A stretch of 62,951 bases of DNA from Succinatimonas sp. (GCA_022779845.1 JALEXT010000051.1:1-62951), one strand, 5' to 3'; counted from the first letter of the stretch, positions 1-8,816 are shown. Program-made: numbers and translations. The notes: generated from the sequence alone by a model not told the origin.

Positions 1-10
1 TAAGATCGAG

Positions 11-72
11 TAGGGGGAGCTGAGAGCTCGCCCCTCTCACACCACCGTACGTGCGGATCCGCATACGGCGGT
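11..72 (-). ncRNA. Group II intron domains V and VI
   Basis: On the minus strand, positions 72-42 form the compact domain V hairpin: CCGTATGCG pairs with CGCACGTACGG around a GATC loop, preceded by the catalytic-triad-like CGC. Positions 36-11 form domain VI, GGGGCGAGCT pairing with AGCTCCCC, which would hold the branch-point adenosine. The intron 3' end follows at about position 5. This is read from base pairing by eye. Confidence 0.75.
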
Positions 73-81
73 TGTTAATAA

Positions 82-1419
82 CTAATAGACGGCGGGGATG
101 ATCTTGCCGTCTTCCCGACATTTTTCAAGCCAACACCAACCGTTTTCAATCAAGATCTTATTTGAAAGTGCTCTGTGGATCACCTGTGATTTGACATTGT
201 GCCATATTCTGTTTGATGAATAAGCAAAGCCTCCTAATTTCGAGGCTTTGCTCCAGCGTTTGGTACATTCTTTTTGTCTCTTCGCTCCGGTTTTCCACTG
301 CTTCCATAGCAATGCACGGATCTTGCGACGGATCCAACTATCAATTTTCCTCATCCACGTAATAGGGATGGCAGAGCTGAAGTAGTTGACCCATCCTCGA
401 AGCTTAAGTTTCAACTCGTACTTCACTTTACTTATTCCTCCCGAGGCTTTCTTGTTCAGAAGCTCCTTCAGAATGGTAATGAGTTTGAGTCTTTTCTTGG
501 TGTGTACCGTAGGAAACCATTTCCACGGCCGAAGACACCTCCGCTTTCGCTCATGGCTTACCTTGCTCGTGAACGAGAAACCGAGAAATTGCGCTTCGTT
601 CGAGGCTTTGATGATTTTGGTTTTCTCCTTATTCACCTTAAGGAACAGTTTTCCTTCGATGAACTTGGTGATGCTTTCCAGTACCCTTTCAGCTCCTTTC
701 TTACTTGAACAGAATATAACCATGTCGTCGGCATAGCGGACAAATTTATGTCCTCTGCCGTCGAGCAATTGGTCAAGCTCGTTTAAGAGTATGTTGGCAA
801 GTACGGGACTGATACATCCGCCCTGCGGTGTACCTATGGTCATTTTATGTCCGACCTTCCCGTCTTCTTCAACGGGGGCTCTTAAGAAGCGATGGATGAG
901 TGAAATCACTCGTCCGTCTTTTATCCTGTCTGAAAGCAGCTGCAGCAATTTGCTGTGATTCACGGTGTCAAAGAACTTGGATAAATCTAAATCGATTATC
1001 CATTCCTTGCCTTCGTTAAGATATTCCGTGGCTCTCGTGATTGCTTTATGGCAACTTCTGCGGGGTCTGAAACCAAAACTGTTGTCTGAGAATATCTTTT
1101 CGTACTCTTGTGACAGTACTTGGGCTACTGCCTGTTGTATAAATCTGTCCAGTACCGTAGGTATTCCCAGCGGTCGCATATCTCCGTTATCTTTGGGTAT
1201 GTATACCCTCTTGATTGGTTTGGGGCGGTATTTGCCCTCGAGCACCATCTTGGTAGTTTCGTAAGGATGGTCCCTGAAGTATTGTTCAAGCTCGTCCGTC
1301 TCCATCCCGTCCGTCCCTGAGGCTCCGCGGTTGGATACTACGCTCTCGTACGCTTCTTGCAAGTTTTCCTTACCGAGTATTCTTTCCAGCGTTATGGGCT
1401 CCATGTCAACGCTACTCAT
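82..1419 (-). CDS. ltrA: Group II intron reverse transcriptase/maturase
   Basis: Multifunctional intron-encoded protein that helps the intron RNA fold and splice, and copies it into DNA at new sites. Visible landmarks are the N-terminal RT0 region with NRGASGTDGM, the fingers/palm motifs MRPLGIPTVLDR and FGFRPRRSCHKA, the catalytic block FVRYADDMVIF, TPQGGCISP, and a maturase (X) domain with GWVNYF and WIRRKIRALLWKQWK. No HNH endonuclease domain follows, as expected for class IIC proteins. I prefer the ATG at 1419 because AGGA lies 9 nt upstream; an in-frame ATG at 1476 would add 19 residues. The reading frame is uninterrupted, so the element may still be active. Confidence 0.93.
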   Translation of the reverse strand: MSSVDMEPITLERILGKENLQEAYESVVSNRGASGTDGMETDELEQYFRDHPYETTKMVLEGKYRPKPIKRVYIPKDNGDMRPLGIPTVLDRFIQQAVAQVLSQEYEKIFSDNSFGFRPRRSCHKAITRATEYLNEGKEWIIDLDLSKFFDTVNHSKLLQLLSDRIKDGRVISLIHRFLRAPVEEDGKVGHKMTIGTPQGGCISPVLANILLNELDQLLDGRGHKFVRYADDMVIFCSSKKGAERVLESITKFIEGKLFLKVNKEKTKIIKASNEAQFLGFSFTSKVSHERKRRCLRPWKWFPTVHTKKRLKLITILKELLNKKASGGISKVKYELKLKLRGWVNYFSSAIPITWMRKIDSWIRRKIRALLWKQWKTGAKRQKECTKRWSKASKLGGFAYSSNRIWHNVKSQVIHRALSNKILIENGWCWLEKCREDGKIIPAVY

Positions 1420-1983
1420 ATGTATGTATCCTGCTTCGTCTTGGGGTTCACCTTTCCTCCCGCCTAACCCTCGCATTCCGTGCTACTCTCAGCGTCAGGT
1501 TTCGCTTACGGCTCTTTCGTCCGTGTTGCTAAGTTTTCTGCTCCCTGTCTGTTGCAACTTCCTCCTGTTTTCACGCTTATTAACTTCAGCCCTTTCCCGT
1601 ATACTCCCGAGTACTATGGCTTCTGCTGACTGCTTAACGTTCGTTGTTACTACAGCGTCTTATGGCTATTTATTGCAGACTTAACTGATGGTGCCGCACT
1701 GCCGTTAAGCTCTCCGCGGGTAAGCTCATTAACCTTCAATCCGTTACCGCCATCTCTACGCCCATGACTCTGTCAGGATATCGGACTTAATGTTGTTTGG
1801 CACACTCATCCGTCATGTTTCGCCTCAGATGGTTTCTGTGCGTCGGCTCGGATCTTTGCTATTTGCTTCTTTCAGCCTGCACGTCACCGTGCACACCTTG
1901 CAAAGTTGCTAACCGTTCCCTCCTGCGGGTCGGCTCGGGACTTTCACCCTATGGTTAATGCGCATGCCGCGCACACCAAAACA

Positions 1984-2006
1984 AAGGCCCCTGTTTCAGG
2001 GGCCTT
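1984..2006 (-). terminator. araA rho-independent terminator
   Basis: Perfect 10-bp stem AAGGCCCCTG / CAGGGGCCTT with a 3-nt loop, followed on the minus strand by TGTTTTG. It ends the araA transcript and is the 5' exon of the group II intron, whose first base lies only about 8-10 nt beyond the stem. Confidence 0.88.
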
Positions 2007-2029
2007 CACTTATTCAGGACTATTACTGA

Positions 2030-3469
2030 TTAACATTCGCCTAATTTCAGCAAATCAGCTTCAGTAGTATCGTCGCCTATTGTAATAAGCTCTGTACCGG
2101 TAAGTTTTGCAAACAAAGCAATATCTTCACGAGTTAACGCTGTTGACACAACGCTGTGATGTGCTCCGCCGGCATAACACCAACCTGCAGTACCAATACG
2201 GAAATTTGGTTTATGACGATACATGATGCGGGCTACAGGCAATTTAGGCATGGGTTTTGGCTGTTTGACCAATTCGATATCAGCACAGATTATGCGGAAG
2301 TGATCACCCATATCAACCATAGTTACCTGAATACCGTCACCTTCGGCTCCGTCGAAAATCAGACGAGCAGGATCTTCCTTACCGCCGATCCCCAAAGGAA
2401 GAACATCGATTTCAGGCTTAGTAGCAGCAAAACTGACCGGCACTTCCAACATATGGGAAGCCAATTCCAGCTCCTTACCAGGAGTTAAATCATAGGTGTA
2501 ATCTTCTATAAACCCGGTTACACCTTTTCTGCCCTTGGACATAGCCATAAGCACGGCACTGAAAGCAGAGATCTTATAATCACCTTCAGGTCCGAAACCG
2601 ATACCTTTGCCCATAAGATTTTGTGCGGCAAGACCAGGCAACTGTTTTAAACCGTGCAAATCTTGGAAAGTATCTGCAAAAGCGCCAATACCGTTATCCT
2701 TTAAGAATTTGTCCAACGCTACTTCGTAACGAGCCTGCTCCCTTACGGAAGAAATGCGATCGGTCTTCATTGTGTACTTAGAGGTATACTCGGCCATCTT
2801 TTCATCTATTTCTGCCTCGGTAACCTTGTTGATAATGTCAACCAAATCACCCAGAGCAAAATAATTACACTCCCAACCGTACTTGATTTGGGACTCAACA
2901 CGATCACCGTCGGTCACAGCTACTTCGCGCATATTATTACCGAAGGAGGCCACCTTCAGATGACGTGAGAAATTGATGGCTCTGGCTACGTCTATAAACT
3001 TGCGAATACCGTCAATAACATCTTCATGCTCGTAATAACCGGCAACTACCTGATGAGGTATACGCATACGCGAGAGAATAAAACCATATTCACGATCACC
3101 GTGTGCAGCCTGATTGAGGTTCATAAAATCCATATCGATGGTGTCGTAAGGAAGCTTTTCATTAGCCTGAGTATGCAGATGTAACAAAGGTTTTCTCAAT
3201 TCCTGCAACCCTTTGATCCACATCTTGGCAGGAGAGAAAGTGTGCATCCAGGTCATGACACCGATACATTCGTCATCGCAACTGACCTTACGCAAATCCT
3301 GAATGCAAGTTTCGGAATTAACTACAGTAGGCAATAACACGACTTCGCAAATTCCTTTGAATTTCTCGTTAAAGAATGCAGTCATGCGTGTAGCATCGGC
3401 TGCGACCTGTTTTAAGCACTCATCTCCGTAAAGATCCTGAGAACCGACTACAAAATAAAGCTTGTCCAT
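2030..3469 (-). CDS. araA: L-arabinose isomerase
   Basis: Cytoplasmic metal-dependent (usually Mn2+) isomerase that converts L-arabinose to L-ribulose, the first step of arabinose catabolism. At 479 residues it is slightly shorter than the E. coli enzyme (500). Recognisable regions are the N-terminal FVVGSQDLYG, the active-site glutamate segments GFGPEGDYKISAF and GFIEDYTYDLTPG, MVDMGDHFRII, and the C-terminal metal-binding AGGAHHSV. It is the last gene of a transporter operon on this strand, 71 nt after the permease gene. No ribulokinase (araB) or epimerase (araD) lies nearby, so the rest of the pathway must be encoded elsewhere. Confidence 0.96.
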   Translation of the reverse strand: MDKLYFVVGSQDLYGDECLKQVAADATRMTAFFNEKFKGICEVVLLPTVVNSETCIQDLRKVSCDDECIGVMTWMHTFSPAKMWIKGLQELRKPLLHLHTQANEKLPYDTIDMDFMNLNQAAHGDREYGFILSRMRIPHQVVAGYYEHEDVIDGIRKFIDVARAINFSRHLKVASFGNNMREVAVTDGDRVESQIKYGWECNYFALGDLVDIINKVTEAEIDEKMAEYTSKYTMKTDRISSVREQARYEVALDKFLKDNGIGAFADTFQDLHGLKQLPGLAAQNLMGKGIGFGPEGDYKISAFSAVLMAMSKGRKGVTGFIEDYTYDLTPGKELELASHMLEVPVSFAATKPEIDVLPLGIGGKEDPARLIFDGAEGDGIQVTMVDMGDHFRIICADIELVKQPKPMPKLPVARIMYRHKPNFRIGTAGWCYAGGAHHSVVSTALTREDIALFAKLTGTELITIGDDTTEADLLKLGEC

Positions 3470-3506
3470 CTGAAATTACCTTTTAGTCATTTAAAGATAA
3501 AACTTA

Positions 3507-3532
3507 CCAGAACCGCAAATCAACGGTTCTGG
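3507..3532 (-). terminator. Intercistronic stem-loop between permease gene and araA
   Basis: Nine-bp stem CCAGAACCG / CGGTTCTGG with an 8-nt loop in the 71-nt gap before araA, followed on the minus strand by TAAGTTTTATC. The U-tract is weak, so it may act as a leaky terminator or an mRNA 3'-end stabiliser that sets different levels of transporter and isomerase. Confidence 0.5.
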
Positions 3533-3540
3533 CTTACTGA

Positions 3541-4506
3541 TTACTTGATCACCGTCAGAGAATCTCTGTCGGCAAATATAGCCACGAACACCAAGAAAAT
3601 AATGCCTTGAATCAGCTGCATCATCTGCGGAGTAAACCCGATCATGGTCAAACCAGAGGTTAAGACTACGTAAAGCAGCGAACCTACAACACAGTTACTA
3701 AAACGCACCATGGCACCTCCGGAAATAGGCATACCTCCCAAGACCAAAGCGATCAGGATCTGCGTTTCAAGCTGATTGCCACCTGAGGAAGTCACTGATC
3801 CGACTTTTATGGCACTGATAAAAGCAGCAAAACCGGTAATGGCTCCGGCCAATACGTAAACCAAAAATTTCATACGATCCGTACGTATACCGGAGAATTT
3901 GGCCGCCTTCTCACCCGCACCGATGGCTTTCAAATCAGTACCGAACCTGGTGAAGGAAAAGCAGATAAAACCGATTAAAACCACCACAGCGGTTACCGTA
4001 ACTTTAAAAAAAGTACTGTCTATGCTTACCAGATCAGCAGAACCTGCTACAGGTGAATTGGTAGTCAGGAACTTGATAAGCCCGCGGAACAGGAACATGG
4101 TACAAATCGTTACTATGAACGATTTTATTTTACGATTAACGTAGAAATAACCGTTGATTGCCCCGATGCAAGCTCCGGTACAAATACCACCAACAATAGC
4201 TAGAGGAATATTATATTTGGACAAAACGCACACTGTAATAGCAGACAATCCCAAAATGGATCCTTGCGAAAAGTCCAAACCTCCCATGGACATAATAAAG
4301 AACACTCCCATGGATGCAATCATGGTGACATACACCTGAGACATGGCCAAGGGCAAATGTTTCATCATTCTGCCGTGGGTTAAAAAGTTAAAGAGAATAA
4401 ACATCAGAATGAGGCCCAAGATAGGCAACAATGCACGTACCAATCTCCAAGTACGCTGTTTTTTCATCTGACTTTCTTTGCTGATTTCTGCAGTTGCTTC
4501 AGTCAT
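3541..4506 (-). CDS. Sugar ABC transporter permease (second permease; BPD_transp_2 family)
   Basis: Integral membrane subunit of 321 residues in the AraH/RbsC/XylH family. A polar N-terminus of about 20 residues is followed by 8-10 hydrophobic segments, with the family signature near SMGGLDFSQGSILGLSA and the coupling-helix-like region GTDLKAIGAGEKAAKFSGI. Its gene lies between the ATPase gene and araA, 16 nt after the former. A second, different permease is encoded at 6047-6997, so the channel is probably a heterodimer as in the YtfT/YjfF galactofuranose system, unlike the single AraH of E. coli. Substrate assignment (L-arabinose or a related pentose) rests only on linkage to araA. Confidence 0.85.
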   Translation of the reverse strand: MTEATAEISKESQMKKQRTWRLVRALLPILGLILMFILFNFLTHGRMMKHLPLAMSQVYVTMIASMGVFFIMSMGGLDFSQGSILGLSAITVCVLSKYNIPLAIVGGICTGACIGAINGYFYVNRKIKSFIVTICTMFLFRGLIKFLTTNSPVAGSADLVSIDSTFFKVTVTAVVVLIGFICFSFTRFGTDLKAIGAGEKAAKFSGIRTDRMKFLVYVLAGAITGFAAFISAIKVGSVTSSGGNQLETQILIALVLGGMPISGGAMVRFSNCVVGSLLYVVLTSGLTMIGFTPQMMQLIQGIIFLVFVAIFADRDSLTVIK

Positions 4507-4522
4507 GATTGACTCCCTATCT

Positions 4523-6034
4523 TTAAACCATCATCGAAATAAGATGCTGTTCGTTCAAATCACGGCTACGCAGCGTCTCTCCGCTGACAGTGCCATCTTT
4601 CATGATGATGATGCGATCGCACATACCGATGAGTTCCATAAGCTCCTCGGAAATCATAATGATAGATTTTCCCTGTTTACGCATTTCATCCATTAACTGG
4701 TAGATGTCCTGCTTTACTTTGATATCGATACCACGGGTAGGACTGTCCAGTACCACTAAGTCAGATCCTTTTCCTATCCAGCGAGCCAAAACAACTTTTT
4801 GTTTATTACCGCCTGACAGCTCCGATACAAACTGATCGGTATTGACCATCTTTACAGACATTTCTTTGGCAAACTTCAAGGCAAAAGCTTTAATTCTTGC
4901 CCAACTGATGAATTTACTTTGTCCAACGGTCAAATCATTTAAAGATGGCAACGCAATATTGTCACGTATGCTTTGATTAATAACGATCGACTCGTTATCT
5001 CTATCCTTGGAGGTATAGGCAATAGAATGTTTGATAGCTGTAGGAATATCGTTTATTACAGTCCCATCTGCAAGTTTTACTGTTCCTTCCCGATCAAAAC
5101 TTGCACCGAATATTGCTTTTCCGATTTCATGCATACCGGACTCTGACAAACCACCGAACCCCAAGATTTCTCCGCGATGCAGATCAAAACTGACATCGTG
5201 AATAATGCCAGGTACGGTGACATTGCGAACCGACAATACCACTTCATCGGAAATCTTTTCACCGTAATCGGCGCGATAGTAGTTACCGGTCATCTCACGA
5301 CCGACCATGAGTTTTTTAATATCTTCTTCAGTAACATCGGAGGATTTGACTGTGTCTATATAAGTTCCGTCGCGTAAAATCGTGATGGTATCCGACTTTG
5401 CAAGTACTTCAGGCAAATCATGGGAAATAAAAATCACCGTTCCGCCTTCTTCACGAATGCGGTTCATATGTTTATAAAGTTCTTCACGTCCTTCCTGTGA
5501 CAAAGCAGTAGTAGTTTCGTCGATAACCACTATTTTCGGCTTGAAATAAGTAGCTTTTACAATCTCAATTAACTTGCGATCTTCAAAATTATAGTTATCT
5601 ACCAAATCAGAAGCCTTGATCCGGTCAAAACCATACTGATGCAACAAACGGTCAGCTTCGGCATTCATAGCCACAGTATTTCTAAAGATCCCGCCGTGAA
5701 TAAAGCGTTCCTCATGACCTAAAAAAATATTTTCGGCAACGGTAAGCCCCGATAAAGTACCCAATTCCTGCACAATGATGGAAATTCCATGGTTATTGGC
5801 ATCAACCTGGTTTTTTGAATGAATTTCCTTACCATCCAAAATAAAACGGCCGCACCCAGGATCCATCGAATAAATCCCGCACAACATATTAGTCAAAGTG
5901 GATTTGCCGGAACCGTTTTCGCCGATCAGGGCGTGAACTTCACCCTTATTTATATTGAAAGAAACATTCTTCAAGGCTTTGGTGATACCGAACGACTTGG
6001 AGATGTTATCAACCTGCAATCTGATTTCACTCAT
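4523..6034 (-). CDS. Sugar ABC transporter ATP-binding protein, two fused nucleotide-binding domains
   Basis: Energising subunit of the importer, 503 residues, in the AraG/RbsA/MglA family. NBD1 (about 1-240) has a canonical Walker A, GENGSGKST, and Walker B IVVIDETTTALS, but at the position of its signature motif reads YNFEDRKLIEI instead of an LS(I/G)G-type sequence. NBD2 (about 250-503) has a degenerate Walker A region (GGLSESGMHEIGKA), an intact signature LSGGNKQKVVLARW, and LDSPTRGID with Ser replacing the usual Glu. One ATP site (NBD1 Walker A/B plus NBD2 signature) looks functional and the other dead. The gene lies 12 nt after the first permease gene. Confidence 0.92.
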   Translation of the reverse strand: MSEIRLQVDNISKSFGITKALKNVSFNINKGEVHALIGENGSGKSTLTNMLCGIYSMDPGCGRFILDGKEIHSKNQVDANNHGISIIVQELGTLSGLTVAENIFLGHEERFIHGGIFRNTVAMNAEADRLLHQYGFDRIKASDLVDNYNFEDRKLIEIVKATYFKPKIVVIDETTTALSQEGREELYKHMNRIREEGGTVIFISHDLPEVLAKSDTITILRDGTYIDTVKSSDVTEEDIKKLMVGREMTGNYYRADYGEKISDEVVLSVRNVTVPGIIHDVSFDLHRGEILGFGGLSESGMHEIGKAIFGASFDREGTVKLADGTVINDIPTAIKHSIAYTSKDRDNESIVINQSIRDNIALPSLNDLTVGQSKFISWARIKAFALKFAKEMSVKMVNTDQFVSELSGGNKQKVVLARWIGKGSDLVVLDSPTRGIDIKVKQDIYQLMDEMRKQGKSIIMISEELMELIGMCDRIIIMKDGTVSGETLRSRDLNEQHLISMMV

Positions 6035-6046
6035 TTGTAACGCCCC

Positions 6047-6997
6047 TTACTTAACGATTTCACCCTTGGTAACCTTGGTGGTCATGGTAATAATGACTAG
6101 CAAAGCCAAACCGGTGATCACATCTTGAATTGCGGTAGGCGCACCCAAAGAAATGAAGCCGAAGAAGATGATATTGACTATGAACTCACCCAAAATAATG
6201 GCTTGTAGCGGGATGCCGTATTTCATAAAAGCGAGTCCGAAGAAGCATCCCATGGTAGGGATAAAGTTCCTGGACATGGAAGCCATACCGGTTACAGCTA
6301 CCATCGATGAACCGTAACTGATGGTCAAAATGGCCATGGCTCCGAAGAAGGCTCCGCTTAATACAAATGCCAATACCTTATATTTGTTAACGTTGATGCC
6401 CATATTTTTGGCAACAAACTCATCAGAGCCGATTGCATACGTATACGTACCGAACCTGGTGTAATTTAAAATTACATATGCAATTACAAACGTAAGAATT
6501 GCAAGAATGACATTGCCGGGCATCGAACCGAATCCGCGTAAATTGGAAGGTAAGGTCTGCTCGACGCCGCCTGCCATATAGTTGGCCACGGACTCATAGA
6601 TCAGTGCCAAACCAGCAGTAACAATCATAGAAGGGATACGCAACTTAACGTAAAGAATGCCGTTGCACAAACCGACTAAAGCACCAGTCACCAAACACCC
6701 GGCTACCAAACCGAAATACCCCATATCAAGCCCGGTAGCTAACTGGCAGCCAATTATGCCTGACAAAATAATATTGGCACCGATAGAAAAATCAAACAGT
6801 CCCATATCCATCACGAAATAGAAGCCTACGGCACCGACCGTGGTTATAAGACTTGCTTGAAAATAACTCAGCATGTTCGAAGCTGATCCGAAGTTGTCAG
6901 GAGTGAGAACTTTGAAAATCAGCCAGGAGAGAAATACCAAAGATACAAGCACTATGTATCCCTTGGTAGCTCCGGACAGGTTTTTGAATCCAGTCAT
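6047..6997 (-). CDS. Sugar ABC transporter permease (first permease)
   Basis: Membrane subunit of 316 residues from the chosen start, AraH/RbsC family, with multiple hydrophobic helices and the conserved FYFVMDMGLFDFSIGANIILSG-type region. It is the first gene of the permease-ATPase-permease-araA operon. The open frame reaches 7090, but the extra N-terminus there is polar and unlike the family. The ATG at 6997 puts MTGFKNLSGATKGY directly before the first membrane helix, with GGGTAATAA upstream. Expression probably depends on the control region at 6998-7671. Confidence 0.85.
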   Translation of the reverse strand: MTGFKNLSGATKGYIVLVSLVFLSWLIFKVLTPDNFGSASNMLSYFQASLITTVGAVGFYFVMDMGLFDFSIGANIILSGIIGCQLATGLDMGYFGLVAGCLVTGALVGLCNGILYVKLRIPSMIVTAGLALIYESVANYMAGGVEQTLPSNLRGFGSMPGNVILAILTFVIAYVILNYTRFGTYTYAIGSDEFVAKNMGINVNKYKVLAFVLSGAFFGAMAILTISYGSSMVAVTGMASMSRNFIPTMGCFFGLAFMKYGIPLQAIILGEFIVNIIFFGFISLGAPTAIQDVITGLALLVIITMTTKVTKGEIVK

Positions 6998-7210
6998 ATT
7001 TATTACCCGACGGCATTCGTGAAGGCGGTTCACAAACGCATTGCTGCGTATTGCATCCGAATACTCTGCTTTAAAAATTAGGGAAAACATCCTGATAAAT
7101 GCTGAAAATTCAGCTTTTTTCTTGCATCGAACACGCCAAACACAAAAATTGACTCAGGATCTGCTCCCGCAGGCTTTCCTTTAGCTTATTCCGCATTGCA
7201 TCAAAATCAA

Positions 7211-7224
7211 TGCAACCGCTTGCG
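7211..7224. promoter_or_regulatory. LacI/GalR-family-like operator
   Basis: TGCAACCGCTTGCG fits the LacI-family operator pattern TGNAANCGNTTNCA at all fixed positions except the last. Its place upstream of the minus-strand operon suggests control of sugar uptake and araA by a LacI-family repressor, rather than E. coli-style AraC. No regulator gene is visible in the window. Motif match by eye. Confidence 0.5.
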
Positions 7225-7270
7225 ATTATTCGTAGGATCGCACGTTTTTTGTTTGTTTTTATCGCTTTAT

Positions 7271-7285
7271 TTGAACATGATCACA
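7271..7285. promoter_or_regulatory. CRP-like site
   Basis: On the minus strand this reads TGTGA-TCATGT-TCAA, a perfect left half-site and a 4-of-5 right half-site (TCAAA for TCACA) with the standard 6-nt spacer. Catabolite control of a sugar locus would be expected, but I have not seen a crp gene here. Confidence 0.45.
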
Positions 7286-7671
7286 TATTGAATAAAAAAG
7301 TTTGAAAAGGCATTTTTTCGGGAGATTTACGTTAAATCCACTATCAACTGAAGAACATAAAACTGAATTCCAATTATCGTGACCTTGTTTTCATTTAACG
7401 TTTGCTAATTTCGGAATAAAAAAAGGGAAATGTTAATCATCCGAAAATCGTAATTTTTTAAAATTTTACAAAATATTTTTATATATCAAAATGTTAATAA
7501 AATATTTCTTAAAAAATATGCATATTTTTGCGTTTTTGTGATCTCCGCACACGTTTACGGACGCTTTTTTTCTATATATTTACAGCCAGAGGGCGAAGGT
7601 GCAAAGCTTTATTGCCGCACCGCCTGATGCAGCTTGCGGAAGTCAGCTGTAACAACATAGGGATAAAAAAT

Positions 7672-8811
7672 ATGAAATTTGCTTTAAAGAAAGTAGCTTT
7701 TGCAGTTGCCTGCACTACCTTTGCGGCAGGTATCGCCGGTTTCAGCACCAGTGCATCAGCAATTGAAAACAGCGAGATCAAAATCGGTGTTTCTATTTGG
7801 TCATCCACTGACGTTTTAGGCTCACAGTGCAAACGTATTCTGGACAAAGCAGCCGAATCTTTGGGTGTTCAGGTTCAATATGTTGACCAAGGCCACATCT
7901 CCGAAAAAGTTACAGCATCAGTTGAACAGTTGGCTGCTGCTGGTTGTCAGGGTGTAATCATTTGTAACTCTTCAGACACAGAAATGGTTTCCGCCATTAA
8001 GACTGCAAATGAGTATGAGATTTACCTTACCCAGTTCTTCCGTATTATTTCTAAAGACGCTAATCCGGATATTTACAAAATGGCTACCGAATCACCTTAC
8101 TACATCGGTGCCGTTCACGAAAATGAACCAGACAATGGTGAAAAGCTCGTGAATATCCTGATTGACAAAGGATGCCGTAACATCGGTCTTATCGGTTGGG
8201 AACAGGGCGACGCAACTTGGTTAGGCAGATGGACTGGTTATAAAGCCGGTGTGGAAAAATGGAATAAAGCTCATCCTGACGATCAGGTCAATCTATCCGA
8301 ACCTCAGTACGCAGGTACATCATCAGAAGGCGGTTCAAAAGCTGCTGAAGCTCTAATGGCGGCAAATCCTAAGCTTGACGCTCTGATCCCTGCCGGTGGT
8401 GGCGGTGATCCTTTACAGGGTGCCATTGCAGCCGTAGAAAGAGCAGGCAAGACCGGAAAGATCCACATTGTATCCACCGACTTCCTACCTGATTTGGGAG
8501 AAAGACTGGCTAATGGTTCCATGGCCGGTGAATCAGGCGGCCACTTCTGCGATCCTTTGTTTGCATTCATGATGACTTATAATGCCATCAAGGGTGAATA
8601 CAAGGACATCGAAGGTAAATTCGAAGACTTCAAGTTCCCTTACCTGTTCGTATCCTCAACCAAAGATTACGAAGGTTATGATCAGTACTTTGTTAAACAA
8701 TTGCCTTATACCAACGACGAACTCGTTGCTTTGTCAAAACTCGACATTGAAGGTTTGCAGAAAGCAGCTAACAAACTCTCTATTGCTGACGCTGCTGCAC
8801 GTGCTAAATAA
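7672..8811 (+). CDS. Periplasmic sugar-binding protein of the ABC importer
   Basis: Substrate-binding component, 379 residues, of the Peripla_BP_4 (ribose/xylose/galactose-binding) fold. An N-terminal Sec signal runs MKFALKKVAFAVACTTFAAG with probable cleavage near SASA-IEN. The mature part begins IKIGVSIWSSTDVLGSQCKRI, typical of sugar-binding proteins, and contains GGGGDPLQGAIAAVERAG and HIVSTDFLP. The open frame extends back to 7528, but the ATG at 7672 is the one that opens a signal peptide. The gene is divergent from its cognate permeases and ATPase rather than in their operon. The substrate is probably L-arabinose or another pentose, by linkage only. Confidence 0.9.
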   Translation: MKFALKKVAFAVACTTFAAGIAGFSTSASAIENSEIKIGVSIWSSTDVLGSQCKRILDKAAESLGVQVQYVDQGHISEKVTASVEQLAAAGCQGVIICNSSDTEMVSAIKTANEYEIYLTQFFRIISKDANPDIYKMATESPYYIGAVHENEPDNGEKLVNILIDKGCRNIGLIGWEQGDATWLGRWTGYKAGVEKWNKAHPDDQVNLSEPQYAGTSSEGGSKAAEALMAANPKLDALIPAGGGGDPLQGAIAAVERAGKTGKIHIVSTDFLPDLGERLANGSMAGESGGHFCDPLFAFMMTYNAIKGEYKDIEGKFEDFKFPYLFVSSTKDYEGYDQYFVKQLPYTNDELVALSKLDIEGLQKAANKLSIADAAARAK

Positions 8812-8816
8812 TAGCG

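Larger units (their letters stand above)
5..1974 (-). mobile_element. Group II intron (probably class IIC), full length
   Basis: This is a self-splicing retroelement read on the minus strand. The 5' end carries a GUGYG-type start: GTGCG at 1974-1970, with an overlapping GTGTG at 1976-1972, so the junction is uncertain by 2 nt. It is followed by about 500 nt of structured non-coding RNA (domains I-IV), the maturase gene, then domains V and VI, ending CTACTCGAT at about position 5. The domain V triad reads CGC rather than AGC, which is characteristic of class IIC. The 5' exon is the araA terminator hairpin plus a T-rich tail, and IIC introns are known to insert behind terminators. The 3' exon lies mostly outside the window. 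Class assignment is inference from the triad and the target. Confidence 0.85.
6998..7671. promoter_or_regulatory. Divergent control region of the sugar transport/araA locus
   Basis: This 674-nt AT-rich stretch separates the importer-araA operon (minus) from the binding-protein gene (plus). It holds a LacI-family-like operator (7211-7224), an adjacent inverted repeat TTGCAT-N8-ATGCAA (7196-7215), a CRP-like site (7271-7285), and a very AT-rich block (about 7430-7530). A leader stem before the binding-protein start pairs GGTGC (7598-7602) with GCACC (7617-7621). I could not place promoter hexamers with confidence. No coding sequence was recognised apart from upstream extensions of the flanking frames. 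Confidence 0.6.

Noticed and set aside
386-1684. Plus-strand open frames across the intron region
   Set aside because: They are antisense to the maturase gene or to intron RNA and have no family resemblance or ribosome binding sites.
7536-7552. Second CRP site near TGTGATCTCCGCACA upstream of the binding-protein gene
   Set aside because: One half-site fits, but the other only matches with a 5-nt spacer, which is not typical of CRP.
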